Numbered from the stretch's first letter, positions 8,682 to 17,889 are shown. The stretch is DNA of 64,000 bases from Chitinophaga pinensis (GCA_945863605.1 CAMAZP010000001.1:62001-126000), one strand, 5' to 3'. Notes: generated by a model from the letters alone, not told the origin. Numbers and translations are program-made.

Positions 8682-9574
8682 GAATTTTTTAATAACTCAA
8701 TCAATCGGTTTAAATCACTTTCAGAATTGAAATGCAAAACTAATTTTCCATTTCCTTTGGTTGCTTTTTCGATGCTTACTTTTGTAGAAAATCGGTCTGC
8801 AATGAAATTTTTTATTGCTTCCTGAGTGGGATTTAAAGGTTTTGAACTCGGTATAGGCGAGCTTGGTGTTTTAACAGTTTTTGTTCCGTTTTTAGACAAA
8901 TTTTCAATATCACGAACAGACAAATTTTCAGAGATGATTAAGTTGAATCTTCTAATTTGTTCAGCCTCATTGGGAATAGCCACCAAAGCACGCGCATGTC
9001 CCATTGAAATTAGGTTGTCACGAACACCTGCTTGTATTTCAACTGGTAATTTCAACAATCTTAAGTAATTAGCAATATTTGAACGAGATTTTGCAATTTT
9101 TTCACTCAGTTGTTCTTGGGTTAGTTTACATTCTTCAATCAAGCGTTGGTAAGATATTGCAACTTCGATTGCATTTAAATCCTCACGTTGAATATTTTCC
9201 ACTAATGCCATTTCAAGCATTGTTTGGTCGTTTGCAATTCGGATATAAGCAGGCACTTTCGTTAAACCAGCTAATTGCGAGGCACGAAAACGTCTTTCTC
9301 CTGAAATTAATTGGTATTTATCTCTGCCTAATTTGCGCACAGTTAAAGGCTGAATTATTCCATGAACTTGAATTGAGCGACATAAATCGTCCAATGCCTC
9401 TTTCTCGAAATTAGTTCTCGGATTGAACGGATTTGCTTCAATTGATTCAATTGGCAACAAAGAAACAGAGCCAGCGATTGCTGTTCCTGAAGTCGTAATG
9501 TCAGTTTCTGAATTTTGAAGTAGTGCACCTAATCCTCTTCCGAGTGCTGGTTGCTTTTTTGCATTAGAGCTCAT
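8678..9574 (-). CDS. parB: Chromosome-partitioning protein ParB
   Basis: 298 residues. The N-terminal motif RGLGALL is typical of chromosomal ParB. The CTP-binding ParB/Srx domain includes NPFNPRTNFEKEALDDLC and GERRFRASQLAG, followed by VENIQREDLNAIE. A helix-turn-helix is visible at TQEQLSEKIAKSRSNIANYL, and a C-terminal dimerisation region at about 235-298. It binds parS sites and loads SMC. It overlaps parA upstream by 11 bases and the DUF5683 gene by 4. I found no parS-like TGTTTCACGTGAAACA palindrome in the window. Confidence 0.95.
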   Translation of the reverse strand: MSSNAKKQPALGRGLGALLQNSETDITTSGTAIAGSVSLLPIESIEANPFNPRTNFEKEALDDLCRSIQVHGIIQPLTVRKLGRDKYQLISGERRFRASQLAGLTKVPAYIRIANDQTMLEMALVENIQREDLNAIEVAISYQRLIEECKLTQEQLSEKIAKSRSNIANYLRLLKLPVEIQAGVRDNLISMGHARALVAIPNEAEQIRRFNLIISENLSVRDIENLSKNGTKTVKTPSSPIPSSKPLNPTQEAIKNFIADRFSTKVSIEKATKGNGKLVLHFNSESDLNRLIELLKNS

Positions 9575-10376
9575 GGTCTATCTCAATTTTTTTGTCGTCG
9601 TTGCCTATCTTAGTCAAGTTATTTTTCTGTAAGACTTCACGAGCAAAGTTAAGATAATTGGTGGAACCTTTGGAAGCAGCATCATACATTATAACTGTTT
9701 TCCCATAACTGGATGCTTCTGTGATAGTTGTATTTCTGTGGATAACTGTATCAAAAACCAATTCTTGAAAATGTGTTTTTACTTCGTCTACTACTTGATT
9801 CGCCATTCTTAAACGCGTATCGTACATCGTCAACAAAATCCCTTCTATTTCCAATTCTGGATTTAAGCGACCTTGAATTATTTTAATTGTATTTAGTAAT
9901 TTTGTCAAACCTTCAAGTGCAAAATATTCACTTTGAACAGGAATCATCACAGAGTCAGCAGCAACAATTGAATTGACAGTTATCAGACCAAGAGAAGGCG
10001 AACAGTCGATTAAAATAAAATCGTATTCATCCTTAACTTTTTCCAATGCTTTTTTCAACAAGTACTCACGATTAGGCATGTTAATCATTTCGATCTCAGC
10101 GCCAACCAAATCCATGTGAGAGGGTAGAATATCTAAATTAGGATTTGTGGTATTAAGTATTAAATCTCTAGGGTGCATACCATTTACCAAGCAATCATAG
10201 ATATTTCGTGAATTTTTTGGATCAAATCCATTTCCAGAAGTTGAATTAGCTTGTGGATCAGCATCTACAATTAAGGTTTTGTATTCCAATACGCCTAGGC
10301 ATCCGCCGAGATTTATCGCAGTTGTTGTCTTTCCTACTCCGCCTTTTTGATTGGCAATCGCAATGATTTTTCCCAT
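9564..10376 (-). CDS. parA: Chromosome-partitioning ATPase ParA (Soj type)
   Basis: 270 residues, a usual length for chromosomal ParA. It begins with the deviant Walker A motif IANQKGGVGKTTTAINLG, including the signature lysine in KGGVGK. Walker B is FILIDCSPSLG, and there is a VQSEYFALEGL segment. It is a cytoplasmic ATPase that segregates the origin region with ParB. It is the first gene of a six-gene minus-strand run to wbqC. The 173-base gap upstream, towards the alcohol dehydrogenase gene, holds no recognisable parS. Confidence 0.95.
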   Translation of the reverse strand: MGKIIAIANQKGGVGKTTTAINLGGCLGVLEYKTLIVDADPQANSTSGNGFDPKNSRNIYDCLVNGMHPRDLILNTTNPNLDILPSHMDLVGAEIEMINMPNREYLLKKALEKVKDEYDFILIDCSPSLGLITVNSIVAADSVMIPVQSEYFALEGLTKLLNTIKIIQGRLNPELEIEGILLTMYDTRLRMANQVVDEVKTHFQELVFDTVIHRNTTITEASSYGKTVIMYDAASKGSTNYLNFAREVLQKNNLTKIGNDDKKIEIDHEL

Positions 10377-10549
10377 AACTAAAATTGAACCATAAAATTA
10401 ATGCTTGTTCTCATCAATTTTTTGAATTACTTAAGGAACTTATCAACGATTTTTGATTAATAGTAAACAAAGAAAATAGTATTTTATTATTTTTTGTTTT
10501 GGAATTTACAAATGGGTAGAGTATCCATCAATTATAATTCGCTTTTGAT

Positions 10550-11713
10550 TTAGAGTGCATTTTTTACTATCAATTCTACTTCATCAAGAGTTAAATCCTG
10601 TCTTTCGCCCATTGCTGTCCAATTTCTTTCTTGAAAACGTGTCTTTATAATTGTTGGAGCATCACTACAATTTGTTGAATATTCACTTAATTTAGTCTTA
10701 ATACCAAGTGAATGAAAGAAATTCTCAGTTTGAATTATTGCAATTTTAGCTCTGTTTTCTCCAGTAATATTCCAAACTCGTGATGCATATTGAGCTAATT
10801 TATCTTTTTTGTTTTCAAATTTAACTTCTAAAAGTCGGGGGCAGATGATGGCGAGTGATTGTGCATGATCTATTCCATATAAGGCAGTCAATTCGTGTCC
10901 AATCATATGTGTTGACCAATCTGTTGGAACACCACAACGTAAATTACCATTCAATGCATGATTTGCAGACCACATTAAATTAGCAGCAGCTTCGTAATCA
11001 CTTGGATTTTCCATTATTTTGGGTGCGATTTCAATCAATGTTGATAAGATAGCCTCTGCTTCGCGTTCTTGTAACAAGTTCCCGGATGAGAAAGTTAGAT
11101 ATTGTTCTAAAGTATGCATAAAAGCGTCAGTAATTCCATTTGCTAATTGACGTTTTGGTATCGTGGAGACTAAACTTGGATCAAGAAAAGAGAAAACAGG
11201 AAAGAAAAGTGGTCCTCCCATTGTACGTTTTTCTTTTAAGGATGATCTACTAATAACAGCGCCACTATTTGCTTCTGAACCTGTTGCAGGAATTGTTAGT
11301 ATTGTTCCAAATGGTACAGCAGATTTGAAAACTTTTCCATCAAATCGAAGTAAAACTTCCCAAGGGTCACCATTGTAATTGATTGCTCCAGAAATGAATT
11401 TTACACCGTCAATTACAGATCCTCCTCCTACTGCTAATATAAAATCAATTTTATTATCGCGACAAATTACTACTGCTTTCATTAATGTATCAAATTCAGG
11501 ATTAGCTTCAATTCCTCCAAATTCAATTAATTCAAAATTTTTTAATTCAGTTCGAATTTTATCAAGTAAACCTATTTTTTCAGCGCTCCCACCACCGTAA
11601 GCAACCAGAATTTTTTTTGATGTCGTTACATTTTCTATGTAATAAGATAGTTTTGATAATTGTTCTTTACCGAAAACGATTTTAGTAGGGTTTTGTATTT
11701 CGAAGTTTAGCAT
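10550..11713 (-). CDS. Iron-containing alcohol dehydrogenase (YqhD/butanol dehydrogenase type)
   Basis: 387 residues, the expected size. Visible motifs are FGKEQLSKL, the nucleotide-binding GGGSVIDG, GITDAFMHTLEQYL with metal-binding Asp and His, and VPTDWSTHMIGHELTALY followed by GIDHAQSLAI with the other metal-binding His residues. The last two match the YqhD subgroup, which reduces short aldehydes with NADPH; that substrate preference is inferred from the subgroup. It appears to be a single-gene unit, 173 bases from parA, reading away from the acyl-CoA dehydrogenase terminator. A role in detoxifying aldehydes, for example from lipid peroxidation, is plausible. Confidence 0.9.
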   Translation of the reverse strand: MLNFEIQNPTKIVFGKEQLSKLSYYIENVTTSKKILVAYGGGSAEKIGLLDKIRTELKNFELIEFGGIEANPEFDTLMKAVVICRDNKIDFILAVGGGSVIDGVKFISGAINYNGDPWEVLLRFDGKVFKSAVPFGTILTIPATGSEANSGAVISRSSLKEKRTMGGPLFFPVFSFLDPSLVSTIPKRQLANGITDAFMHTLEQYLTFSSGNLLQEREAEAILSTLIEIAPKIMENPSDYEAAANLMWSANHALNGNLRCGVPTDWSTHMIGHELTALYGIDHAQSLAIICPRLLEVKFENKKDKLAQYASRVWNITGENRAKIAIIQTENFFHSLGIKTKLSEYSTNCSDAPTIIKTRFQERNWTAMGERQDLTLDEVELIVKNAL

Positions 11714-11803
11714 TTTGTTATTTTTTATTACCCATCAATAATACAATTAATGTGTTTTTTTTTAGATTTTTTTAAAAAATAGTAGGTTAAGTAATATATA
11801 TCA

Positions 11804-11838
11804 ATAAAAAAAGCACTCGTCATGATACGAATGCTTTT
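11804..11838 (-). terminator. Rho-independent terminator of the acyl-CoA dehydrogenase gene
   Basis: On the minus strand a 12-bp stem, AAAAGCATTCGT paired with ACGAGTGCTTTT (one U-G wobble), closes a 6-base loop and runs into a T tract. It starts 19 bases after the stop of the 11857-13638 gene. Confidence 0.7.
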
Positions 11839-11856
11839 ACTTGAATTTATTGTATG

Positions 11857-13638
11857 TTAGAAATTATATCTACCGTCATTGATTAGTTTTTGTGCTATTA
11901 GTTGACGGGCTTCTTTATGATTGAAAATTTCAGTTTTAGTGAATCGTTTTAATCCCATAGTCATCATTCTAACTTCGTCACCTTCAGCGAACGAATAAAT
12001 TGCATCTTTAGCTGATTTATTTATTTTATCCGCAATATCATAAAAATATGTTCGACATATTGCAATATCAACATCACATGCATCTTCACCAATACGAGCG
12101 ATTTTCTTTTGAACTCTCAATAAAACTGATTCTGCCTGATACGTCCAAATAGCAATATCAGCTATATTCATTAATACTTCTTGCTCTTTGGATAATGTTT
12201 GCATTAATTTTTGAACAGCTGAACCAGCAACCATCAAAATACATTTTTTGAATCCTTCCAAGTAGCGTTCTTCATTTCCAAGCGGTGTTGTAACAGGTTC
12301 TTGAATCGTAGGAATACTCATTAATTCGCCAGCTACTTTCATTGCGGGTCCCATTAAATCTAGTTCACCTTTCATTGCACGTCTTAACATCATATCAACT
12401 GTTAACATGCGATTGATTTCATTTGTTCCTTCAAAAATACGATTGATGCGGGCATCGCGGTAAGCTCTCTCCACTGATGATTCAGCAGAATAACCCATTC
12501 CACCATAAATTTGAACAGCCTCATCAACAACGTAGTCCAAACATTCTGAACCTGCAACTTTCAAGACAGCACATTCTGGGGCAAATTCTTCAATTCCTTT
12601 CAATGTAGCAGCTCCTTTATCCATTCCTGATTCAACAAAAGCAGCAATAGCATCGTCAATATTTTGTCCTGCGCGGTAAGTAGCGGCTTCAACAACATAG
12701 GTTCTGATAACTTGTTCTGCTAATTTATATCGAATTGCGCCATATTTGGAGATAGAACGACCAAACTGTTCACGTTCATTTGCATATTTGACGGTTTGAG
12801 TAATTGTTTCTTTTGCGCCACCCATTACGCCTGCCGCTAGTTTAATACGACCAATGTTCAGGATGTTTAATGCGATTTTGAATCCATTTTCTCTTGTAGA
12901 TAGCATGTTTTCTGTTGGAACTTTAACATTATTAAAGAAAACCTGACGTGTTGATGAACCTTTTATACCCATTTTTTTTTCTTCAGCATTTAAGCTAATT
13001 CCCTCACTATCCGCCTCAACTAAAAATGCTGTTAGGTTTTTATCATCATCGATTTTAGCAAATACGGTAAATAAGTTTGCAAAACCAGCATTTGTAATCC
13101 ACATTTTTTGTCCATTAAGCACATAATGAGTTCCATCTTCTGAAAGAATCGCTTTTGTTTTTCCTGAATTAGCATCAGAACCAGACCCTGGCTCAGTTAA
13201 ACAGTAAGCTGCCTTCCATTCACCAGTCGCTAATTTTGGAATATATTTTTGTTTTTGTACTTCATTTCCATAATAAAGTAATGGTAAGGTTCCAATACCA
13301 GTGTGTGCTCCGTATGCTACTGAAAAAGAATGTCCTGGGCCTAAACGTTCAGTTGCAAGAAGTGAGGTTTTAAAATCAACCCCCATTCCACCTAATTCCT
13401 CAGGTATTGATAAACCTAGCATGCCTAATTCACCAGCTTTTTCTATGATTGATTGCATCAACCCGTCTTCCATTTTGTCCATTCTTTCGAGTACTGGTAC
13501 AATTTCATGGTTGATGAAATCATCACACATCTTACCTATCATTTGGTGTTCTTCTGTCCACTCTTCAGGTGTAAAAATATCTTCAGGATTGGTTTTTTTT
13601 ATAATAAACTCTCCACCTTTAATTGCGTTTGTATTCAT
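11857..13638 (-). CDS. Acyl-CoA dehydrogenase, long form with C-terminal extension
   Basis: 593 residues, longer than the about 380 of short and medium-chain enzymes and similar to VLCAD-like proteins. The FAD/substrate motif YCLTEPGSGSDA is at about 143-155 and MWITNAGFA at about 180. VQIYGGMGYSAE and RIFEGTNEINRM contain the catalytic-base glutamate in the usual FEGT position. The C-terminal 170 residues form an extra helical region. It oxidises acyl-CoA at the alpha-beta bond in fatty acid degradation, passing electrons to ETF. It is monocistronic, with its own terminator, and has a perfect palindrome just upstream of its -7 element. Confidence 0.93.
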   Translation of the reverse strand: MNTNAIKGGEFIIKKTNPEDIFTPEEWTEEHQMIGKMCDDFINHEIVPVLERMDKMEDGLMQSIIEKAGELGMLGLSIPEELGGMGVDFKTSLLATERLGPGHSFSVAYGAHTGIGTLPLLYYGNEVQKQKYIPKLATGEWKAAYCLTEPGSGSDANSGKTKAILSEDGTHYVLNGQKMWITNAGFANLFTVFAKIDDDKNLTAFLVEADSEGISLNAEEKKMGIKGSSTRQVFFNNVKVPTENMLSTRENGFKIALNILNIGRIKLAAGVMGGAKETITQTVKYANEREQFGRSISKYGAIRYKLAEQVIRTYVVEAATYRAGQNIDDAIAAFVESGMDKGAATLKGIEEFAPECAVLKVAGSECLDYVVDEAVQIYGGMGYSAESSVERAYRDARINRIFEGTNEINRMLTVDMMLRRAMKGELDLMGPAMKVAGELMSIPTIQEPVTTPLGNEERYLEGFKKCILMVAGSAVQKLMQTLSKEQEVLMNIADIAIWTYQAESVLLRVQKKIARIGEDACDVDIAICRTYFYDIADKINKSAKDAIYSFAEGDEVRMMTMGLKRFTKTEIFNHKEARQLIAQKLINDGRYNF

Positions 13639-13665
13639 ATATTTTAATTTTAAATTTCTGTGTCA

Positions 13666-13673
13666 TAAAAGTA
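13666..13673 (-). promoter_or_regulatory. Candidate -7 element of the acyl-CoA dehydrogenase gene
   Basis: Minus-strand TACTTTTA agrees with TAnnTTTG except for the last base. It lies about 28 bases before the ATG at 13638. The expected -33 region falls inside the palindrome at 13688-13703. Confidence 0.35.
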
Positions 13674-13687
13674 AAATAAAATTATTT

Positions 13688-13703
13688 ATTATGCACGCAT
13701 AAT
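13688..13703. promoter_or_regulatory. Perfect 16-bp palindrome, candidate operator
   Basis: ATTATGC-AC-GCATAAT has two perfect 7-base arms around a 2-base centre. It lies 50 bases upstream of the acyl-CoA dehydrogenase ATG and covers the expected -33 region, the place for a repressor to act. TetR-family regulators often control such genes, but the regulator is not in this window. Confidence 0.45.
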
Positions 13704-14020
13704 TAATTATTTTATTTATTTTTTAATGTTTATTCAAACTAAACAATCAAGAAATCTAACTAATAGCATCTATTTAAGTGTAAATTTCTCTGTTTAATCT
13801 TCTGATTAATTTTGATTTAGTTTTTTAACTTAAAAGTTTTAGTAGTCAATCGAAAATATAATACTAGTGTTAAAAAATGAATTTAATTTATTCGAGTTAA
13901 GGGTTTTCAATACTTAACCTATCAAAATAGTTTTTTTTGATGCTGTTTTTCATGTTTTTTTATTTTGTGGATTAAATATAAATTAGAGTTATTTATATTT
14001 GTTTTGTCATAATTTTCCTT

Positions 14021-14620
14021 TTGAAAAACAACATACAAACTCAAACACTTATTTCTGCATATTGTCAAGGTATTTTTCCAATGTCAGACGAAAGTGGAGA
14101 AATAGGATGGTATAGCCCGGATCCGAGAGCTATAATTCCAATTGAAAGTTATAAACCATCTAAGTCATTGCGTTCAATACTAAATAAATCAATTTTTGAC
14201 ATAAGAATTAATAAGCAATTTGAGCAGGTTATGCGAAAATGTGCAGAACCAAGAAAAGATGAGAGTGGAACATGGATATCAGAGGAAATGATATCCATTT
14301 TCACACAGTTACACCAAGTTGGTTTTGCTCATTCAGTAGAAGCTTATCAAAACAATGAATTAGTTGGAGGGCTATATGGCGTTTGTATTGGCGGAGTTTT
14401 CTTCGGAGAATCAATGTTTTCGACTATTTCAAATTCATCTAAAGTAGCTTTTCATTATTTGATAAATATTCTCAAAGAGAATGGTTTTGTTTTGCTCGAT
14501 TCTCAGTTCATGAATGATAATGTTAAACGTTATGGGGCAATAGAAATTTCAAAAAAACAATTTAATGAGATGTTGGCAATTGGAATTTCTAAGAAGTGTG
14601 AGTTTTGTCAGAATTTGTAA
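14021..14620 (+). CDS. aat: Leucyl/phenylalanyl-tRNA-protein transferase
   Basis: 199 residues. It starts at TTG 14021; the next in-frame ATG would cut into the conserved opening YCQGIFPMSDESGEIGWYSP. The family motifs SPDPRAIIP, GTWISEEMI, HSVEAYQNNELVGGLYG and GGVFFGESMFS are all present. The enzyme moves Leu or Phe from aminoacyl-tRNA to the N-terminus of proteins starting with Arg or Lys, marking them for ClpS-ClpAP degradation. Its 3' end overlaps the 3' end of the convergent crtD gene by 32 bases, so the two transcripts are antisense there. Confidence 0.93.
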   Translation: MKNNIQTQTLISAYCQGIFPMSDESGEIGWYSPDPRAIIPIESYKPSKSLRSILNKSIFDIRINKQFEQVMRKCAEPRKDESGTWISEEMISIFTQLHQVGFAHSVEAYQNNELVGGLYGVCIGGVFFGESMFSTISNSSKVAFHYLINILKENGFVLLDSQFMNDNVKRYGAIEISKKQFNEMLAIGISKKCEFCQNL

Positions 14621-16115
14621 TTCGAATTTCATTTTTTTCTATATCTTCCAATACACATCTTTCTACAATTCTTGCACTATTTAAAGCAAGTGGTATTCCA
14701 CCTCCTGGATGTACTGTTACGCCCGTAAAGTAAAGACCTTTTAACTTTTTTGAAAAATTTGGGTGTCTATAAAGAGCTGCCATAGGACTATTTGAGGAAT
14801 TACCATATATTGAACCTTGTTTTCCGGAGTAGATTGCCTCAATTTTTCTTGGTTCATTAATTTCTTCCACTTCAATTAGGGATTCGATGTCTTCTTCAAG
14901 TTCGATGGATAATTTTTTTAAAATATGTTTTTTAAGTTTTTGAATTTCTTCGTCCCAATTTTGATTTGTGTTTATTGGCGCATTTATCATTACAAACCAA
15001 TTTTCCCCATTTGGTGGCGCATCATTTTTTTCAATTTTTGAGCTTATATGTAAATAAATAGTTGGATCTGAATACACCTCTTTTTTATCAAATATGTGAT
15101 TGAATTCTTCTTTGTAATTTTCAGTAAAGAAAATGTTATGAATACCCAACTTGGGAAATTGTTTCTTAATCCCCCAATAAAAAACAATAGCAGAACTAGA
15201 TTTTTCTTGTTTCAAGCTCATTACTGGAGCTGAAAAGTTGGATAATAATTTTTCATATGTGAAATGAACATCCATATTACTAACTACAATTTCAGCAGCA
15301 TATGTTCCTTTAGCTGTTTTGACTCCAGATACGTTTGAGTTGTTGTGTAAGATAGAAGTAACTTTTTCATTAAACTGAAATTCAACACCTAATTCTAAGC
15401 ATAGTTTGTATAATGTTTCTGAAATAGCAACCATACCTCCTTTTGGCATAGCAGGACCAACGTTAAGTTCTAAATGTGATATTATGTTTAAAATTCCGGG
15501 AGTTTTATAGGGACTACTACCGTTGTAAGTTGCCATTCTATCTAATAACTGAACTGTTTTTGGGTTAGAAAATGATTTACTGTTAACAGAATGCATAGAA
15601 CTTGTTAAACCATATTTTGTAAATCTTAAGAGGGCTTTAGGAACATTTTTATTAAACCAATGTTTGAAACGATGAAGAGAAACAGAAATAAATATGGGAT
15701 AAACACTCTGATAATTTTTACGTTGGCGTTCTAAAAATTTATTAACATTATTTCTATCTTCACCTAATTTCTCTGAAATAGTAGTTGCTACCGTTTCTTG
15801 TCCTGGTTTAATAGTTAATCTTTGCCCATCTGAAAAAAAATACCTACATGATTCTTCTAATTTATGATACTGAAAAGTTACTTTTTTTGATTCTGAATAG
15901 GTTATTAACTCATTAATAAGGTGTGGTTCTGTAAATATTGATGGACCCATGTCAAACCTGTAAGCACCAAATTGTTTTGAATTTACTTTCCCACCAAAAA
16001 AAGGATTGGCTTCAATGACAGTAACTTTCAAGTTTGATTTAGCTAATCTAACAGCAGTTGCCAAACCACCTACACCAGATCCAATAACAATAGCGTTATA
16101 TTTATTCTTATCCAT
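14589..16115 (-). CDS. crtD: CrtD-type carotenoid desaturase (phytoene desaturase family)
   Basis: 508 residues. The FAD-binding motif IGSGVGGLATAVRLAKS is followed by VIEANPFFGGKVNS and FDMGPSIFTEP, and the C-terminal FAD segment is YFTGVTVHPGGGIPLALNSA. It differs clearly from the CrtI encoded at 18468 and is closest in style to the 1-hydroxycarotenoid 3,4-desaturases (CrtD) of Bacteroidota, which act in routes such as saproxanthin or myxol; the exact substrate is inferred. It follows a histidine kinase gene by 17 bases. No cyclase or hydratase gene is in the window. Confidence 0.8.
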   Translation of the reverse strand: MDKNKYNAIVIGSGVGGLATAVRLAKSNLKVTVIEANPFFGGKVNSKQFGAYRFDMGPSIFTEPHLINELITYSESKKVTFQYHKLEESCRYFFSDGQRLTIKPGQETVATTISEKLGEDRNNVNKFLERQRKNYQSVYPIFISVSLHRFKHWFNKNVPKALLRFTKYGLTSSMHSVNSKSFSNPKTVQLLDRMATYNGSSPYKTPGILNIISHLELNVGPAMPKGGMVAISETLYKLCLELGVEFQFNEKVTSILHNNSNVSGVKTAKGTYAAEIVVSNMDVHFTYEKLLSNFSAPVMSLKQEKSSSAIVFYWGIKKQFPKLGIHNIFFTENYKEEFNHIFDKKEVYSDPTIYLHISSKIEKNDAPPNGENWFVMINAPINTNQNWDEEIQKLKKHILKKLSIELEEDIESLIEVEEINEPRKIEAIYSGKQGSIYGNSSNSPMAALYRHPNFSKKLKGLYFTGVTVHPGGGIPLALNSARIVERCVLEDIEKNEIRITNSDKTHTS

Positions 16116-16132
16116 AAATTAAATAACAAAAA

Positions 16133-17176
16133 TTAAAATGAGTTGTTCGTAGGTATTTGTATCTCCGCTTCTACAAAATTAGTTAGTTCTCTGATTGAAA
16201 ATGTAAATTTTTCAGTATACTGAAGCTTTAATCTTTTTTTAAGATTTTCTAAACCAATCCCTAGATCTACTTTATTGCTTAAATTACCAGAATTAATTAC
16301 ACTAATTTTACATTTTTCATTATCTAATTGAATATTTATGCTGATAGAACCTCCATTAATCAATTTTGATATACCATGTTTTATCGAATTTTCCACTAAA
16401 GTTTGAATTGTAAATGCTGGTATTTGAATGTTTAAACAATTTTCATCAATATTTTTTATGTAAATTAAACGTTCTTCAAATCTTATTTTTTCTAGCTCAA
16501 GATATGCTTCTACTAATTCCATTTCTTTATTAATAGTTACTAATTTATCACTATTTAGTCTTAATGTTGAGCGCAATAAATTTGATAAAAGATTTATTCC
16601 ATTTTTTGCTTTGGATGGATCTATTTCTATTAATGCACGAATTGCATTTAAAGAATTGAATAAAAAATGGGGGTTTAATTGTGATCTTAGATTTTGTAGT
16701 TCTAAATCTGTTTGAGTTTTGGTAATCATCAAATTATAAATTTCTTTTTTTCTAGACTCTTCAAAAAGTAAGTAAGTAATGTAAATTGAACTCCAGAGAA
16801 TAAAAACTACAAATATTGAGGTGGTATTCAATAAAAAGGTTAATAAATCCCATTTTAAAAATGAAATGAAAATAAGTAATGAAAACAATTTACTAATTAA
16901 AGTATAAGTAATTGAAACCAAACCAGAATAAATGATAATTCTGGGAATTAACTGTCGAGCATTAAAATGGAAGTATTTTTTTCTTCTGTAGAGAAATCTT
17001 AAAAAATGACTTAAAGTGATACCAATTATGGAATTTAATACTAAAAGGAGAACAACTGATAATTTGAACTGGTTGTTTGTGTTTTTATAAATTGTAATAA
17101 ACAATAATATTCCGTAAAATAACCATCCAATAATTTGAACAAGCCAATAAATTATTTTTATTCTGTTGTTTTTCAT
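16133..17176 (-). CDS. LytS/YehU-type sensor histidine kinase
   Basis: 347 residues. Four or more hydrophobic segments fill about 1-140 (IIYWLVQIIGWLFYGILLF and others), so sensing is probably in or near the membrane. The His_kinase domain follows, with the phospho-acceptor in LNPHFLFNSLNAIRAL. An N box is in TLVENSIKHGIS and the ATP-lid G box is GIGLENLKKRL. Kinases of this family usually pair with LytTR response regulators, but none is adjacent. Instead the next gene, 17 bases downstream, is crtD, so the two are probably co-transcribed. A signal controlling pigment or envelope genes is a guess. Confidence 0.88.
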   Translation of the reverse strand: MKNNRIKIIYWLVQIIGWLFYGILLFITIYKNTNNQFKLSVVLLLVLNSIIGITLSHFLRFLYRRKKYFHFNARQLIPRIIIYSGLVSITYTLISKLFSLLIFISFLKWDLLTFLLNTTSIFVVFILWSSIYITYLLFEESRKKEIYNLMITKTQTDLELQNLRSQLNPHFLFNSLNAIRALIEIDPSKAKNGINLLSNLLRSTLRLNSDKLVTINKEMELVEAYLELEKIRFEERLIYIKNIDENCLNIQIPAFTIQTLVENSIKHGISKLINGGSISINIQLDNEKCKISVINSGNLSNKVDLGIGLENLKKRLKLQYTEKFTFSIRELTNFVEAEIQIPTNNSF

Positions 17177-17329
17177 TCTGGTCCGAAGTTAACTTGAAAA
17201 TTAGATAATATTAACCTGTTTAAAGTGACTTTTCAATGAAATACACTCGCTTTATTAACAAATTAGTACTTTTTTCAACATTTTTACACTTTTTTTTTGG
17301 TTCTTTAGTAATTCACATTGATATTCAGA

Positions 17330-17337
17330 TATATTTG
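17330..17337 (+). promoter_or_regulatory. Candidate -7 element of the HU gene
   Basis: TATATTTG is a perfect TAnnTTTG match, 42 bases before the ATG of the HU gene. A TTTA at 17304-17307 is 22 bases upstream and could serve as a weak -33. Confidence 0.45.
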
Positions 17338-17379
17338 TTCAGTAAATAAAATTAATTAACTCATTAAAAACAATTTATT

Positions 17380-17652
17380 ATGAACAAAGCAGAATTAATT
17401 GACGCTATAGCAGCACAATCTGGATTATCTAAAGCGGATTCTAAAAAAGCATTAGATGCATTTGTATCAGCAACTACTGGTGCATTGAAAAGTGGAGATA
17501 AAATATCTTTAGTTGGTTTTGGATCTTTTGATGTTTCTAAAAGAAATGCTCGTAATGGTCGTAACCCAAAAACGGGTGCAGTTATTGAAATCGCTGCCAA
17601 AAATACAGTTCGTTTCAAGGCAGGTTCTGACCTTTCTTCAAGCGTAAACTAA
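17380..17652 (+). CDS. hup: HU family DNA-binding protein
   Basis: 90 residues, the standard HU length. MNKAELIDAIAAQSGLSKADSKKALDAF forms the helical dimerisation part (the first 20 residues are the clearest match). Then come GDKISLVGFGSFDVSKRNAR and GRNPKTGAVIEIAAKNTVRF, which carry the beta arms and the conserved RNP tip. It is a small dimeric nucleoid protein that bends DNA. It is monocistronic, with a consensus-like -7 element upstream and a strong hairpin terminator 22 bases downstream. Confidence 0.95.
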   Translation: MNKAELIDAIAAQSGLSKADSKKALDAFVSATTGALKSGDKISLVGFGSFDVSKRNARNGRNPKTGAVIEIAAKNTVRFKAGSDLSSSVN

Positions 17653-17674
17653 TTAATCTTTTTTTAAGAGTTTT

Positions 17675-17704
17675 AAAGAGGTTTCAACTGAAACCTCTTT
17701 TTTT
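17675..17704 (+). terminator. Rho-independent terminator after the HU gene
   Basis: A perfect 11-bp stem AAAGAGGTTTC/GAAACCTCTTT with a 4-base AACT loop is followed by TTTT. It insulates the HU gene from the carotenoid operon. Confidence 0.85.
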
Positions 17705-17889
17705 GTTTCTATTAATTACTAACATCTTACTTTTCAACTCTTTTTTTTATTTTATATAATTAAAAGTGTTGCAAAATATTAAATATCCTATCAAATTTCG
17801 TTTTAACATTTTTTTTCAAATCGTTTTTTTCTATGTAGAATAGGGGATTCAGATGAAATTAATTATTTTTTTTATTTTGTTTAATCTTT

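Larger units (their letters stand above)
13639..14020. other. 382-base intergenic region between divergent genes
   Basis: Apart from the acyl-CoA dehydrogenase promoter and palindrome at its left end, the region is AT-rich, with no ORF and no RNA gene that I recognise. Towards its right end a TATATTTG at 13994-14001 matches the -7 consensus for aat. The nearest TTTG (13964-13967) is 26 bases away, somewhat too far for a good -33. Confidence 0.5.

Noticed and set aside
9079..9414. 111-codon plus-strand frame across parB
   Set aside because: Antisense shadow of a clearly conserved parB; no recognisable protein features.
10377..10549. Possible parS or origin next to parAB
   Set aside because: No TGTTTCACGTGAAACA-like palindrome, DnaA-box cluster or dnaA/gidA neighbours were seen, so neither can be claimed.
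13301..13702. 133-codon plus-strand frame opposite the acyl-CoA dehydrogenase start
   Set aside because: Antisense to conserved coding sequence and to its promoter; composition is that of a shadow frame.
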